Below, piece after piece: positions 27,238 to 35,639 of a DNA stretch of 64,000 bases. The translations under genes and the position numbers were made by a program. Each line of letters begins with the position of its first letter. Position 1 is the first letter of the stretch. Under the pieces are notes generated by a model. That model was not told the DNA's origin, searched no databases, and was given only the letters and a program-made list of their open reading frames with translations. The DNA is from JACMLD01 sp044223995 (GTDB lineage Bacteria > Bacteroidota > Bacteroidia > Chitinophagales > Chitinophagaceae). Location: positions 558,001-622,000 of the forward strand of contig JBGALE010000001.1 of the NCBI GenBank assembly GCA_044223995.1, read 5' to 3'.

Positions 27238-27798
27238 TTACACTCTCGGCTTCCAGGGAATTTCTGAAGCCTGTAACTGGTGCGCTGCGTAGCGCGACAG
27301 AATAAACAAATAATCACTCAGGCGGTTGAGGTATTTAATAATTACCGCGTCAACTTCAAGGCTTTCCAGTTCCAGGCGAACACAGCAGCGTTCTGCGCGG
27401 CGGCAAACACAACGTGCAATATGTATTTGCGAAACGGAAGGATGACCACCCGGCAATACAAAAAATTTCATAGGTGGCAGGGATGCATTCATACCATCGA
27501 TTTCTTTTTCGAGCAGGGTAATATCCGGTTCTTTTAAATCGGGAATGCGCATGGCAGGTTCTTTGATGGGATCGCAGGCAAGTGAAGAACCAATGGTAAA
27601 TAAGCGATCCTGTATTTCCAGTAAAATTTTTTTACTGTCTTCAATGGTAATAATATCCCTGCACAAACCAATATGAGAATTGAGCTCATCAACTGTTCCG
27701 TATGCTTCAATACGTAAATGGCTCTTCGGTACCTTGGTTCCGCCAATTAAAGAAGTAGTTCCCTTATCGCCGGTTTTGGTATAAATTTTCATAGCCAT
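27238..27798 (-). CDS. Cob(I)yrinic acid a,c-diamide adenosyltransferase, PduO type
   Basis: ATP:corrinoid adenosyltransferase of 186 residues that makes adenosylcobalamin. The N-terminus KIYTKTGDKGTTSLIGG is the ATP-binding signature of PduO-type enzymes, followed by AYGTVDELNSHIGL. The C-terminal helix signature CVCRRAERCC and LNRLSDYLFILSRY complete the fold. The gene faces two ABC ATPase genes that have no obvious link to it. The start gives MAMKIY; the inner ATG two codons later is equally possible. Confidence 0.92.
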   Translation of the reverse strand: MAMKIYTKTGDKGTTSLIGGTKVPKSHLRIEAYGTVDELNSHIGLCRDIITIEDSKKILLEIQDRLFTIGSSLACDPIKEPAMRIPDLKEPDITLLEKEIDGMNASLPPMKFFVLPGGHPSVSQIHIARCVCRRAERCCVRLELESLEVDAVIIKYLNRLSDYLFILSRYAAHQLQASEIPWKPRV

Positions 27799-27828
27799 AA
27801 TTATGATCAGTTGATGCTGTTAATGCAA

Positions 27829-27836
27829 CAAATGTA
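27829..27836 (-). promoter_or_regulatory. -7 element upstream of the adenosyltransferase gene
   Basis: TACATTTG on the minus strand, a perfect match to TAnnTTTG, ending 31 bases before the start codon. No TTTG is present at the expected -33 distance, so the promoter is only half supported. Confidence 0.4.
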
Positions 27837-27937
27837 TAAGAGATAAGTTCATGAAACAGGCATTGCTAAAGGGAAAGTCTGCACAAGTTTTCTACCAGTG
27901 CATGTATAATAAATTCAATTATTGAGCTGGATAAAAA

Positions 27938-28645
27938 TTAATGCACCATGGCCGTGATGTGTTCATTCTTCTTGTCGGTCTCTACCAAACCATCGCGCAG
28001 GCGCACCACCCGGTGAGCATACCGGGCAATATCTTCTTCGTGCGTTACCAATACTACCGTGTTACCGCTTGACTGGATAGCACCGAATATGTCCATGATT
28101 TCAACTGATGTCTTCGTATCGAGGTTACCGGTTGGTTCATCGGCGAGAATAATAGAAGGGTTGTTCACCAGTGCCCTTGCAATGGCCACACGCTGGCACT
28201 GCCCACCACTCATTTCATTTGGTTTGTGGTGGCTGCGATCTGCCAGGCCAACTTTATCCAGCACCATGCGGGCTGTTTCAATACGCTGTTTTTTACCTAT
28301 GCCCGCATATACCAGGGGTAGTGCAACATTCTCTGCTGCTGTCAGGCGCGGCAATAAATTAAATTGCTGGAATACGAAGCCAATTTCTTTGTTGCGCACT
28401 TCGGCCAAATCATCATCGGGCATTTTACTAACGTCCTGTCCGTTCAAAATATAGCGGCCCGCAGTGGGCGAATCAAGACAGCCAAGAATATTCATCAATG
28501 TACTTTTCCCTGAACCGGAAGGTCCCATCAAGGCAACGTATTCGTTTTTAAAAATATCGAGCGAAATGCCCTTCAATACAGGAATGGGCTGCTTGCCCAT
28601 GAAATAAGCTTTCTGGATGTTCTCTAAATGAATGATTGAACTCAT
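27938..28645 (-). CDS. ABC transporter ATP-binding protein, MacB-like
   Basis: A 235-residue ATPase of the MacB/LolD type. Walker A GPSGSGKST is near residue 41, the Q-loop GFVFQQFNLLPRL near 88, Walker B IILADEPTGNLD near 165, and the H-loop VLVTHEEDIA near 200. The signature reads MSGGQCQRVAIARAL, with cysteine where most members have glutamine. It follows gatC by 48 bases on the same strand and is probably co-transcribed with it. No permease or adaptor gene is adjacent. Confidence 0.85.
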   Translation of the reverse strand: MSSIIHLENIQKAYFMGKQPIPVLKGISLDIFKNEYVALMGPSGSGKSTLMNILGCLDSPTAGRYILNGQDVSKMPDDDLAEVRNKEIGFVFQQFNLLPRLTAAENVALPLVYAGIGKKQRIETARMVLDKVGLADRSHHKPNEMSGGQCQRVAIARALVNNPSIILADEPTGNLDTKTSVEIMDIFGAIQSSGNTVVLVTHEEDIARYAHRVVRLRDGLVETDKKNEHITAMVH

Positions 28646-28693
28646 AAAAAGGTTTATTGTATTAGAAGGGTTTTTTACTAAAAGGGTTACAGC

Positions 28694-28984
28694 TTACTTT
28701 TTTATTACTTTCGGCACTTTGAAATAATTATCATTGGCATCAGGTGCGTTGTGCAACGCATCCCTTTTATTCATAGAGCCTTTTACCACATCTTCCCGGT
28801 ACACATTCATGGCTTCAGTCATGTGCAATAATGGTTCAGTACCGGTAGTATCCACTTCCTTCAGTTTTTCGACAAAAGCAATCATTCGCTGCAGGTCGTC
28901 TTTCACCGAGGCCTTCTCCTGTTCACTGAATTTCAAACGTGCCAGGTTTGCCAGGTTCTCTATCAGGGCATCATTTACTTCCAT
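28694..28984 (-). CDS. gatC: Asp-tRNA(Asn)/Glu-tRNA(Gln) amidotransferase subunit C
   Basis: Subunit of the GatCAB amidotransferase that converts misacylated Glu-tRNA(Gln) and Asp-tRNA(Asn). The 96-residue protein has the typical GatC N-terminus (DALIENLANLARLKFSEQEK), a middle DLQRMIAFVEKLKEVDTTG, and a C-terminus NDNYFKVPKVIKK. gatA and gatB are not in the window. A TATATTTG box ends 4 bases before the ATG, hinting at a leaderless or nearly leaderless message. Confidence 0.92.
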   Translation of the reverse strand: MEVNDALIENLANLARLKFSEQEKASVKDDLQRMIAFVEKLKEVDTTGTEPLLHMTEAMNVYREDVVKGSMNKRDALHNAPDANDNYFKVPKVIKK

Positions 28985-28988
28985 CCAA

Positions 28989-28996
28989 CAAATATA
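28989..28996 (-). promoter_or_regulatory. -7 element abutting the gatC start codon
   Basis: TATATTTG on the minus strand matches TAnnTTTG exactly and ends 4 bases before the gatC ATG. No TTTG lies 19 bases upstream. Confidence 0.4.
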
Positions 28997-29100
28997 ATGA
29001 ACAGAAATCAGTCTTTTCCCACGGCTTTGCAGTATGTGATAAATGGTCGGGAAGAACCTCTCGCAGCTGATTTATGGTGCGCAGCTCGGCACTATTTTAT

Positions 29101-29108
29101 TATCTTCG
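29101..29108 (+). promoter_or_regulatory. -7-like element close to the trpS start codon
   Basis: TATCTTCG differs from TAnnTTTG at one position and ends 7 bases before the trpS ATG. If used, the leader would be only a few bases long. The -33 element is not clear. Confidence 0.35.
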
Positions 29109-29115
29109 CCGCCTT

Positions 29116-30117
29116 ATGGGTAAGAAAGAAATAGTCATGAGCGGTATCCGGCCGACAGGTTTTTTGCACCTGGGAAATTATTTTGGTGCGTTGCGCAATT
29201 ATGTGCGTATGCAGGACGAATATGACTGCTTTTTCATGGTGGCAGATCTTCATTCTTTAACCACGCACCCGGATACCAGGGAACTGATGGGCAATGTAAA
29301 ACAGGTACTGTCCGAGAATGTCGCTGCAGGACTTGATCCTGATAAAGTGGCACTTTATTGCCAGAGTCATGTTTACGAAACCTCCGAGCTTTACTTATAC
29401 CTCAATATGCTGGCATATATTGGCGAGTTGGAGAAGACGACTACATTTAAGGAAAAAATCAGGTTGCAGCCACAGAATATCAATTTGGGCTTATTGAGTT
29501 ACCCTGTTTTGCAGGCAGCCGATATCATGCTACACCGGGCTAAACTGGTACCAGTTGGAAAGGACCAGGAACAACACCTTGAAATGGCGCGCAATTTTGT
29601 CAACCGTTTTAATCACCGATATGGTGAAGTTTTTCCCGAGCCTTATGCATTTAATTTTGGGGAAGACCTCATCAAAGTACCCAGCCTTGATGGATCAGGT
29701 AAAATGAGCAAAAGTGAAAACCAGAATGCAACGATATACCTCAGCGATTCCGATGAAGATATCCGTAAAAAATTAAAAAAGGCAAAAACAGATGCAGGGC
29801 CTGCAACACCCAATGCTGTGAAACCTGATTATATTGAAAACATATTTCAACTGATGCGGCTGGTAAGTACCGAAGAAGTACTTGCTCATTACGAAAAAGC
29901 GTATGATAGTTGCAGTATCCGTTACGGTGACATGAAGGCGCAATTGGGAGAAGATATGGTAAAGTTTATAACTCCAATCCGCGAAAAGGCAAATGCTATC
30001 CTCCACGACGAAAAGTATCTCAGGGAGATAATGGAAAAAGGAGCAGACAAAGCCCGGCAAAGCGCCCGGCAAACCATGCAACTGGTTAGGCAGGCAATGG
30101 GACTGAAGTATTATTAA
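29116..30117 (+). CDS. trpS: Tryptophanyl-tRNA synthetase
   Basis: Class I aminoacyl-tRNA synthetase of 333 residues charging tRNA-Trp. The HIGH-type motif is HLGNYFGALRNYV near residue 18, and the KMSKS motif is GKMSKSENQ near 195. Substrate-pocket segments SGIRPTGFLHLG and GKDQEQHLEMARNF fit TrpRS. Length matches the bacterial enzyme. The ATG at 29116 gives MGKKEIVMSGIRPTG; an earlier in-frame start at 29074 lies upstream of the likely promoter and was not used. Confidence 0.95.
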   Translation: MGKKEIVMSGIRPTGFLHLGNYFGALRNYVRMQDEYDCFFMVADLHSLTTHPDTRELMGNVKQVLSENVAAGLDPDKVALYCQSHVYETSELYLYLNMLAYIGELEKTTTFKEKIRLQPQNINLGLLSYPVLQAADIMLHRAKLVPVGKDQEQHLEMARNFVNRFNHRYGEVFPEPYAFNFGEDLIKVPSLDGSGKMSKSENQNATIYLSDSDEDIRKKLKKAKTDAGPATPNAVKPDYIENIFQLMRLVSTEEVLAHYEKAYDSCSIRYGDMKAQLGEDMVKFITPIREKANAILHDEKYLREIMEKGADKARQSARQTMQLVRQAMGLKYY

Positions 30118-30212
30118 TTAAAATCCGCTATTCCAAACCGAAATCCAAAAAGAAGTTTTATTTTGTCCTCCCCCGAAAACAGGGACAATTTTTCATTGGA
30201 TATTTAATCAAC

Positions 30213-30848
30213 ATGGCAAAGAGTAAGAAACCCAAACATATTGCAGTTGCCGGAAACATTGGTGCCGGAAAAACGACCCTGACTGAACTGCTGAGTAAAC
30301 ACTATAAATGGATACCGCAATTTGAAGACGTCGATCATAATCCTTACCTGAATGATTTTTATGAAGACATGCCCCGCTGGAGTTTCAACCTGCAGATATA
30401 CTTTTTAAACAGCCGGCTTAACCAGTTGCTCGATATACACCGCGGAACAGAAACCGTTATCCAGGATCGCACCATCTATGAAGATGCCAACATATTTGCA
30501 CCCAACCTGCACGAAATGGGACTGATGAGCAAAAGGGATTTTGACAACTATTATCTCTTTTTTCAAACATTGAAGACCATGGTGCAGCCGCCGGATATGC
30601 TGATTTACCTGAAAGGATCAGTGCCGACACTGGTAGGCCAGATCCAAAAACGTGGCCGTGAATATGAAGAAAACATCCGGCTCGATTACCTGAAGCGATT
30701 GAATGATTATTACAATAAATGGATTGATAACTATAAGGAAGGCGCCCTGTTGATCATTGACATCGATAAAAATAAATTTGCGGAAAATGAAGAGCATATG
30801 GGCGAAATCATCCGGAAAATCGATGCCCAGCTCTACGGTTTATTTTAG
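30213..30848 (+). CDS. Deoxynucleoside kinase (dAK/dGK family)
   Basis: A 211-residue kinase of the deoxynucleoside kinase family that phosphorylates deoxynucleosides for salvage. The P-loop is GNIGAGKTTL near residue 15. The EDVDHNPYLNDFY segment fits the substrate region, and QDRTIYED near 85 carries the DRS-type motif. The arginine-rich lid is IQKRGREYEENI near 145. It resembles the deoxyadenosine/deoxyguanosine kinases of Gram-positive and Bacteroidota species; substrate preference cannot be fixed by eye. Confidence 0.88.
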   Translation: MAKSKKPKHIAVAGNIGAGKTTLTELLSKHYKWIPQFEDVDHNPYLNDFYEDMPRWSFNLQIYFLNSRLNQLLDIHRGTETVIQDRTIYEDANIFAPNLHEMGLMSKRDFDNYYLFFQTLKTMVQPPDMLIYLKGSVPTLVGQIQKRGREYEENIRLDYLKRLNDYYNKWIDNYKEGALLIIDIDKNKFAENEEHMGEIIRKIDAQLYGLF

Positions 30849-30851
30849 TGG

Positions 30852-31394
30852 TTACTTCTTTGGATTATAATTTGCGAAGTCTTTGTACTGCTCTAACTGC
30901 TTTCCAATCATTTCCAGCCATACTTCCTGCATTTCTTTATCACGGCTGTAATTGGTCTCGCTATCGTACTGGTTTTGCATAGCTGTTTGCTCCTTCATCA
31001 GTTTGCCGTAGATGGCGGGTAAGTCTTTGGCTGCTGTAGTTTCATTGTAGCGGTATTCCTTCAGGGCCTTGTTCAGTTTGCGGGCATGCAGCTCGGAAAT
31101 ATCAAAATGACCCTGTTCGTGCGAAAGGATATAGGGTGTTTTCACCTTTCCCCAAGATTTTGTTTTTTCAAACAGGCAAACAATGGTATAACTCATGCCA
31201 TCGCTGCCATAAGAGTATTTAAATTCAATACCCGAACTGGTCAGTGCAGCATTGCCGGAATATTCATCGGGCTTTGCTCTAAAATCGTTCCAGGTCAGTG
31301 GCCGGGATGCGCTCCACGGCAACGTATCATCGTCTTTACGGTAAGCCGACAATCCAACGGTAATCATCAATAGCACCAATACCCATTTCATCAT
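30852..31394 (-). CDS. DUF922-type predicted secreted zinc protease
   Basis: A 180-residue protein with an N-terminal signal sequence (MMKWVLVLLMITVGLSAY). The body has LPWSASRPLTWNDF, NAALTSSGIEF, and the metal-site-like SHEQGHFDISELHARKL, which fits the DUF922 predicted metalloprotease group (HExxH). The catalytic role is inferred from the motif only. ATG at 31394 chosen; a GTG three codons upstream and an ATG directly after are alternatives. It is convergent with the deoxynucleoside kinase gene, leaving 3 bases between them. Confidence 0.72.
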   Translation of the reverse strand: MMKWVLVLLMITVGLSAYRKDDDTLPWSASRPLTWNDFRAKPDEYSGNAALTSSGIEFKYSYGSDGMSYTIVCLFEKTKSWGKVKTPYILSHEQGHFDISELHARKLNKALKEYRYNETTAAKDLPAIYGKLMKEQTAMQNQYDSETNYSRDKEMQEVWLEMIGKQLEQYKDFANYNPKK

Positions 31395-31457
31395 AGTAAG
31401 CACATTTACTTCTTATATAACGCCTGCAAAAGTAGTTTTGGTTTAAAAGAAACCCTA

Positions 31458-31490
31458 AAAAAATAACTCCCCCGAAGAAGCGGGGGAGTT
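31458..31490 (-). terminator. Terminator after pckA
   Basis: A ten-base-pair stem (AACTCCCCCG with CGGGGGAGTT, 31465-31490) and a six-base loop. On the minus strand it is followed by ATTTTTTTAG. It lies 58 bases past the pckA stop codon. Confidence 0.85.
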
Positions 31491-31547
31491 GTCGATCATT
31501 GCAAGCAACGTTGAGACCTAACTATGACACTGATTAAATAAAAAGAC

Positions 31548-33152
31548 TTATAGTTTTGGTGCCGCCGACAATACTTCCGGGGAAACACCGGAAGCGTATT
31601 TATTAAAATTGCTGATAAACTGTTTTGCCAGGTTTTGAGCTGCCTTATCATAGGCATTTTTATCCGACCATGTATTCCCTGGATTTAATATGTCCGCAGG
31701 AACACCAGGGCAGGAAACCGGTACCTGTACGTTAAAAATGGGAAGTGTTTCGGTAGCAATGTTGTCAAGCTTGCCTTCCAGGGCAGCGCTGATCATAGCG
31801 CGCGTATAGGACAGTTTCATCCTGCTGCCAATTCCATACGGGCCACCGCTCCAGCCTGTATTCACCATCCATACGTTCACGTTGTGGCGGCGCAGTTTTT
31901 CACCCAGCATTTCGGCATATTTACCAGGATGGAGTGGAAGAAAAGGTGCGCCAAAACAGGCACTGAAGGTTGATTTCGGCTCTGTAACACCCGTCTCTGT
32001 TCCAGCCACTTTTGCGGTATAACCAGATATGAACTGGTACATGGCCTGTTCAGGTGTGAGTTTGCTAATAGGGGGCAATACGCCATACGCATCGCAGGTA
32101 AGGAAGAAAATATTTTTTGGAATGCCACCGATAGATGGTTCTATTGCATTACTGATATAATCAATCGGGTAAGAAACGCGGGTATTTTCGGTAACCTGGC
32201 TGTTGGAGAAATTGATGGTATTTGTTCCCGGGAAAAACCTCGTATTCTCTACCAGCGCACCCGGCCTGATGGCCCGGAATATTTCGGGTTCTTTTTCCTC
32301 ACTCAGGTCAATGGTTTTTGCATAACAGCCACCTTCAAAATTGAAAATGCCACTGTCGGTCCAGCCATGTTCATCATCGCCAATCAGTTTGCGTTTAGGA
32401 TCAGCGCTCAGGGTAGTTTTGCCGGTACCGCTCAATCCAAAAAACAAAGCTGTGTCGCCGTTAGCGCCCATATTGGCCGAGCAGTGCATGCTCAATACAT
32501 TTTTGTTTTGCGGCAGTATATAGTTTAGTACAGAAAAAATTCCCTTCTTGGTTTCGCCGGTATAACCTGTGCCGGCTATCAGGATCATTTTATGTTTGAA
32601 TGAAACCACCGCAGCATTGTGCTGGCGTGTGCCGCATTCAGCAGGATCGAGTTTTAAATCCGGGGCGGAAAGAATAGTCCATTCGGGCACGAAATCATCC
32701 AGTTCTTCTTCTGCAGGGCGGAGAAACATATTGTATGCAAACAGGTTTATCCAGGGTTTTTCATTGATCACGCGGATGTTCATGCGGTAACGCGGATCGG
32801 CGCAGGCATAGCAATCCCTCACCCAGAGTTCAGGGAGATGGTTGTAATGCTCAATAATTTTTTTACGGATGATGTTGAAATATTTTTCGTCTATCGGCAG
32901 GTTGAACTCATTCCAGTTAACGGTGCTGGCAGTTATCTCATCTTTTACCGTAAACTTATCCTTGGGGCTGCGGCCGGTAAATTCGCCCGTTTGTATAACG
33001 AGTGCCCCGGTATTGTTTAACATACCTTCTTTTATTCTGAGGGTATCCTGAACCAGTTCTTCAGGACTGAGCTGGTAATGGATGGTGTTGGACAGTCTGA
33101 GGCCGAGGGTTACTAATTTGTCTGTCGGAATTGAAATAATTGGGATAGACAT
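31548..33152 (-). CDS. pckA: ATP-dependent phosphoenolpyruvate carboxykinase
   Basis: Gluconeogenic enzyme of 534 residues converting oxaloacetate and ATP to phosphoenolpyruvate, CO2 and ADP. Family motifs: GEFTGRSPKDKF near residue 55, the kinase-1a P-loop GLSGTGKTTLSADP near 240, the metal-binding DDEHGW near 260, and the C-terminal NTGWSGGPYG. Length matches the family (about 530-540). The ATG at 33152 (MSIPIISIP) was chosen over an upstream in-frame start that only adds non-conserved residues. Confidence 0.95.
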   Translation of the reverse strand: MSIPIISIPTDKLVTLGLRLSNTIHYQLSPEELVQDTLRIKEGMLNNTGALVIQTGEFTGRSPKDKFTVKDEITASTVNWNEFNLPIDEKYFNIIRKKIIEHYNHLPELWVRDCYACADPRYRMNIRVINEKPWINLFAYNMFLRPAEEELDDFVPEWTILSAPDLKLDPAECGTRQHNAAVVSFKHKMILIAGTGYTGETKKGIFSVLNYILPQNKNVLSMHCSANMGANGDTALFFGLSGTGKTTLSADPKRKLIGDDEHGWTDSGIFNFEGGCYAKTIDLSEEKEPEIFRAIRPGALVENTRFFPGTNTINFSNSQVTENTRVSYPIDYISNAIEPSIGGIPKNIFFLTCDAYGVLPPISKLTPEQAMYQFISGYTAKVAGTETGVTEPKSTFSACFGAPFLPLHPGKYAEMLGEKLRRHNVNVWMVNTGWSGGPYGIGSRMKLSYTRAMISAALEGKLDNIATETLPIFNVQVPVSCPGVPADILNPGNTWSDKNAYDKAAQNLAKQFISNFNKYASGVSPEVLSAAPKL

Positions 33153-33179
33153 AATAAATACAAACGTTTGTTTAGGCTG

Positions 33180-33187
33180 CAAAGATA
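33180..33187 (-). promoter_or_regulatory. -7 element of pckA
   Basis: TATCTTTG on the minus strand fits TAnnTTTG exactly and lies 27 bases before the pckA start codon. A TTTG at the expected -33 distance is absent, which may mean activator dependence. Confidence 0.45.
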
Positions 33188-33373
33188 AACTTCAAATGCT
33201 TCAGTCAGTAGTCATGTGTGCCGTTTACACGTTGATATTCACTTACGGATTGTTGAATTTTGGTTTAAATTTTCCCAAATTTGATTTATACATTAAAATA
33301 TTTCAAAAATTAGCCGCTGTTTCATGGATGTTTTCCATATTTACTAACGTGCGATAGTTTTTACCATTACTGC

Positions 33374-33466
33374 TTAAAACCCAACCCGGTTGCACCTGCT
33401 CATTTGTTTTTTCCCTTTCATCACGAACAATCCTGCCATAACTACAACTATCAATATGTATTTCAT
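33374..33466 (-). CDS. Possible 30-residue membrane peptide
   Basis: ATG at 33466 opens a 30-codon frame: a hydrophobic helix (MKYILIVVVMAGLFVM) followed by a basic tail (KGKKQMSRCNRVGF). The helix-plus-positive-tail layout is typical of small membrane proteins. It lies in the otherwise empty gap before pepP on the opposite strand. Homology cannot be judged from so short a frame, so it may be chance. Confidence 0.2.
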   Translation of the reverse strand: MKYILIVVVMAGLFVMKGKKQMSRCNRVGF

Positions 33467-33503
33467 AATTTTAGGCCCGCTTCAATAAAAACAATACCAA
33501 CAC

Positions 33504-34793
33504 ATGAAGTATCTCCCGCTTAACCCGGATATCTTTCGTCAGAACAGGAAACGTTTTACAGAAAAGATGGAAAAAAACTCCATTGCCATATTTAACAGCA
33601 ATGATGAATTGCCCGTGAACGGCGACGCACTCCACAAATTCAAGCAGAACTCGGATTTATACTGGCTTACCGGTATTGAACAGGAAGACAGCATGCTGAT
33701 CCTTTTCCCGGACAATCCCGATAAAAAATACCGGGAGGTTCTGGTACTGGTCAGGCCAAATGAATTAAAGGAAAAATGGGATGGGCACCGTTTACGCGCC
33801 AAAGAAGGAAAAGATATCAGTGGCATTGGTACCATTGTTTGGCTGGACAGCCTCGATGCACCTTTACAAACCTGGATTCACCTTGCGGATAATATTTATC
33901 TCAACAGCAATGAAAACGATCGCAAAGCCAACCTGGTACCTGTACGCGATTATCGTTATGCAGAGCAAATGAAGCAACGTTATCCCCTGCATCATTATAA
34001 ACGCAGTGCAAGATTGATGAAAGAACTGCGCGCCATTAAAAGCCCGCTGGAAATTGAAGTACTGCAAAAAGCGATCGATATCACCGATGTTGCTTTTCGC
34101 CGTTTATTGCAGTTTATAAGGCCCGGTGTTATGGAATATGAAATTGAAGCTGAAATATTTCATTCATTTTTAACACAGCGTGCTACCGGGCCGGCATATA
34201 GTTCTATTCTTGCCAGTGGTGATCGTGCGAGGACATTGCATTATGTCAGCAACAATGATGTTTGTAAAGACGGGGAGTTGATATTGATGGATTTCGGCGC
34301 AGAGTATGGTGGTTATTGTGCCGACCTTACCAGGACAGTCCCTGTGAATGGAAAATTCACCCGCAGGCAAAAAACAGTGTATAATGCCTGCCTGCATTTG
34401 CACAACTATGCGAAGAGTTTACTGAAACCGGGAATTACCATTGCTGATTACACCGATAAGGTAGGAGAGGAAGCCACACAGCAATTTTTAAAAATAGGAT
34501 TACTAAAGAAAACAGATGTAAAAAACGAAGATCCGGAAAACAGGGCCTACCGGAAATATTTATATCATGGCATTTCACACCACCTGGGAATTGATGTGCA
34601 CGATTTGGGTACCCGTACCGAACCGATAAAGGCTGGAATGGTGTTTACCGTAGAACCCGGTATTTACATCGAGGAAGAAAAAATGGGTGTACGGATTGAA
34701 AACAATCTTTGGATCACCCGAAACGGCAATAAAGATCTCATGTCGAATATCCCCATCACGGCAGAAGATATTGAATCGCTTATGAAAAAATAA
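33504..34793 (+). CDS. pepP: Xaa-Pro aminopeptidase, M24 family
   Basis: Aminopeptidase P of 429 residues that removes an N-terminal residue preceding proline. The N-terminal creatinase-like domain (FNSNDELPVNGDALHKF, WLTGIEQEDS) is followed by the pita-bread catalytic domain. The metal ligands sit in LMDFGAEYGGYCADLTRT (two Asp), HHLGIDVHD (His), VEPGIYIEEE (Glu) and VRIENN (Glu). Length fits PepP (about 430-440). The pssA gene follows on the same strand after 81 bases. Confidence 0.92.
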   Translation: MKYLPLNPDIFRQNRKRFTEKMEKNSIAIFNSNDELPVNGDALHKFKQNSDLYWLTGIEQEDSMLILFPDNPDKKYREVLVLVRPNELKEKWDGHRLRAKEGKDISGIGTIVWLDSLDAPLQTWIHLADNIYLNSNENDRKANLVPVRDYRYAEQMKQRYPLHHYKRSARLMKELRAIKSPLEIEVLQKAIDITDVAFRRLLQFIRPGVMEYEIEAEIFHSFLTQRATGPAYSSILASGDRARTLHYVSNNDVCKDGELILMDFGAEYGGYCADLTRTVPVNGKFTRRQKTVYNACLHLHNYAKSLLKPGITIADYTDKVGEEATQQFLKIGLLKKTDVKNEDPENRAYRKYLYHGISHHLGIDVHDLGTRTEPIKAGMVFTVEPGIYIEEEKMGVRIENNLWITRNGNKDLMSNIPITAEDIESLMKK

Positions 34794-34874
34794 TTTGTAT
34801 CTATGCAGGATTGAAAAAGCGGTATTGGTTAAGTGCACGCGTACGTATTCAAATTCATCAACAGAAAAAACAGC

Positions 34875-35639
34875 ATGAAGCAAATCCCCAACCTGTTCAC
34901 ACTGCTCAATTTATTTTTTGGTTGTTGTGCCATTGTATGTATCCTTCAAAACGGGATCACCATTCTTTACTCCCCTGAAGGAACACAGTATATCGATATC
35001 CCGGAAAAAATCTGGATGGCCTCTTTGTTTATTGGTCTGGCAGCGGTGGTGGATTTTCTCGATGGTTTTGTGGCACGATTGTTCAAAGCCACTTCTGCAT
35101 TGGGAAAGGAATTGGATTCGCTGGCCGATGTGGTAAGTTTTGGCGTGGCGCCGGGAATGATCCTCTACCAGTTTTTACGACTGAGTATAGCAAAGGATCA
35201 AACAGGTATTGATGTATCATTCGTCTGGCTGACACCTGCTTTTATTCTTACCTGTGCTGCTGCTTATCGTTTGGCAAAATTCAATATAGATGATTCGCAG
35301 CAATATGGTTTCAAAGGTGTGCCAACCCCGGCAGCAGGCATATTGGTGGCATCTTTCCCCCTGATTTACTGGTACAGCCAGGGCGGATTGCCGGTAGAGC
35401 TACTACTGAACAAATGGGTGCTGTATGCCACGATACTGTTACTGTCTTACTTAATGATCAGCAACCTGCCGATCATGGCGCTGAAATTTAAAGATTACAG
35501 CCTGAAGGGAAATATGCCTAAAATCATATTGCTGGTGATTGCTGTCATTGCCGCTTTATTGCTGAAATGGATAGCAGTTCCGGTCGTATTCATTGCTTAT
35601 ATCATTGTATCTTTGCTTCTTAAAAATAAAACATCATGA
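34875..35639 (+). CDS. pssA: CDP-diacylglycerol-serine O-phosphatidyltransferase
   Basis: Inner-membrane enzyme of 254 residues making phosphatidylserine, the precursor of phosphatidylethanolamine. The CDP-alcohol phosphotransferase motif DG-x2-AR-x8-G-x3-D-x3-D is fully present (starting DGFVARLFKATSALG). About six to eight hydrophobic segments surround it. The ATG at 34875 (MKQIPNLFTLLNLFFG) is the usual family start. The stop codon overlaps the purS start by four bases (ATGA), so the two are translationally coupled. Confidence 0.93.
   Translation: MKQIPNLFTLLNLFFGCCAIVCILQNGITILYSPEGTQYIDIPEKIWMASLFIGLAAVVDFLDGFVARLFKATSALGKELDSLADVVSFGVAPGMILYQFLRLSIAKDQTGIDVSFVWLTPAFILTCAAAYRLAKFNIDDSQQYGFKGVPTPAAGILVASFPLIYWYSQGGLPVELLLNKWVLYATILLLSYLMISNLPIMALKFKDYSLKGNMPKIILLVIAVIAALLLKWIAVPVVFIAYIIVSLLLKNKTS

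Larger units (their letters stand above)
33153..33503. other. 350-base intergenic region between pckA and pepP
   Basis: AT-rich divergent control region. It holds a TATCTTTG box for pckA near its left end and a possible 30-codon minus-strand reading frame near its right end. I see no RNA gene, riboswitch or mobile-element remnant here. Confidence 0.6.

Noticed and set aside
33082..33357. A 91-codon plus-strand frame overlapping the start of pckA
   Set aside because: Its first part is antisense to conserved pckA sequence and the rest is AT-rich promoter DNA with no family pattern.
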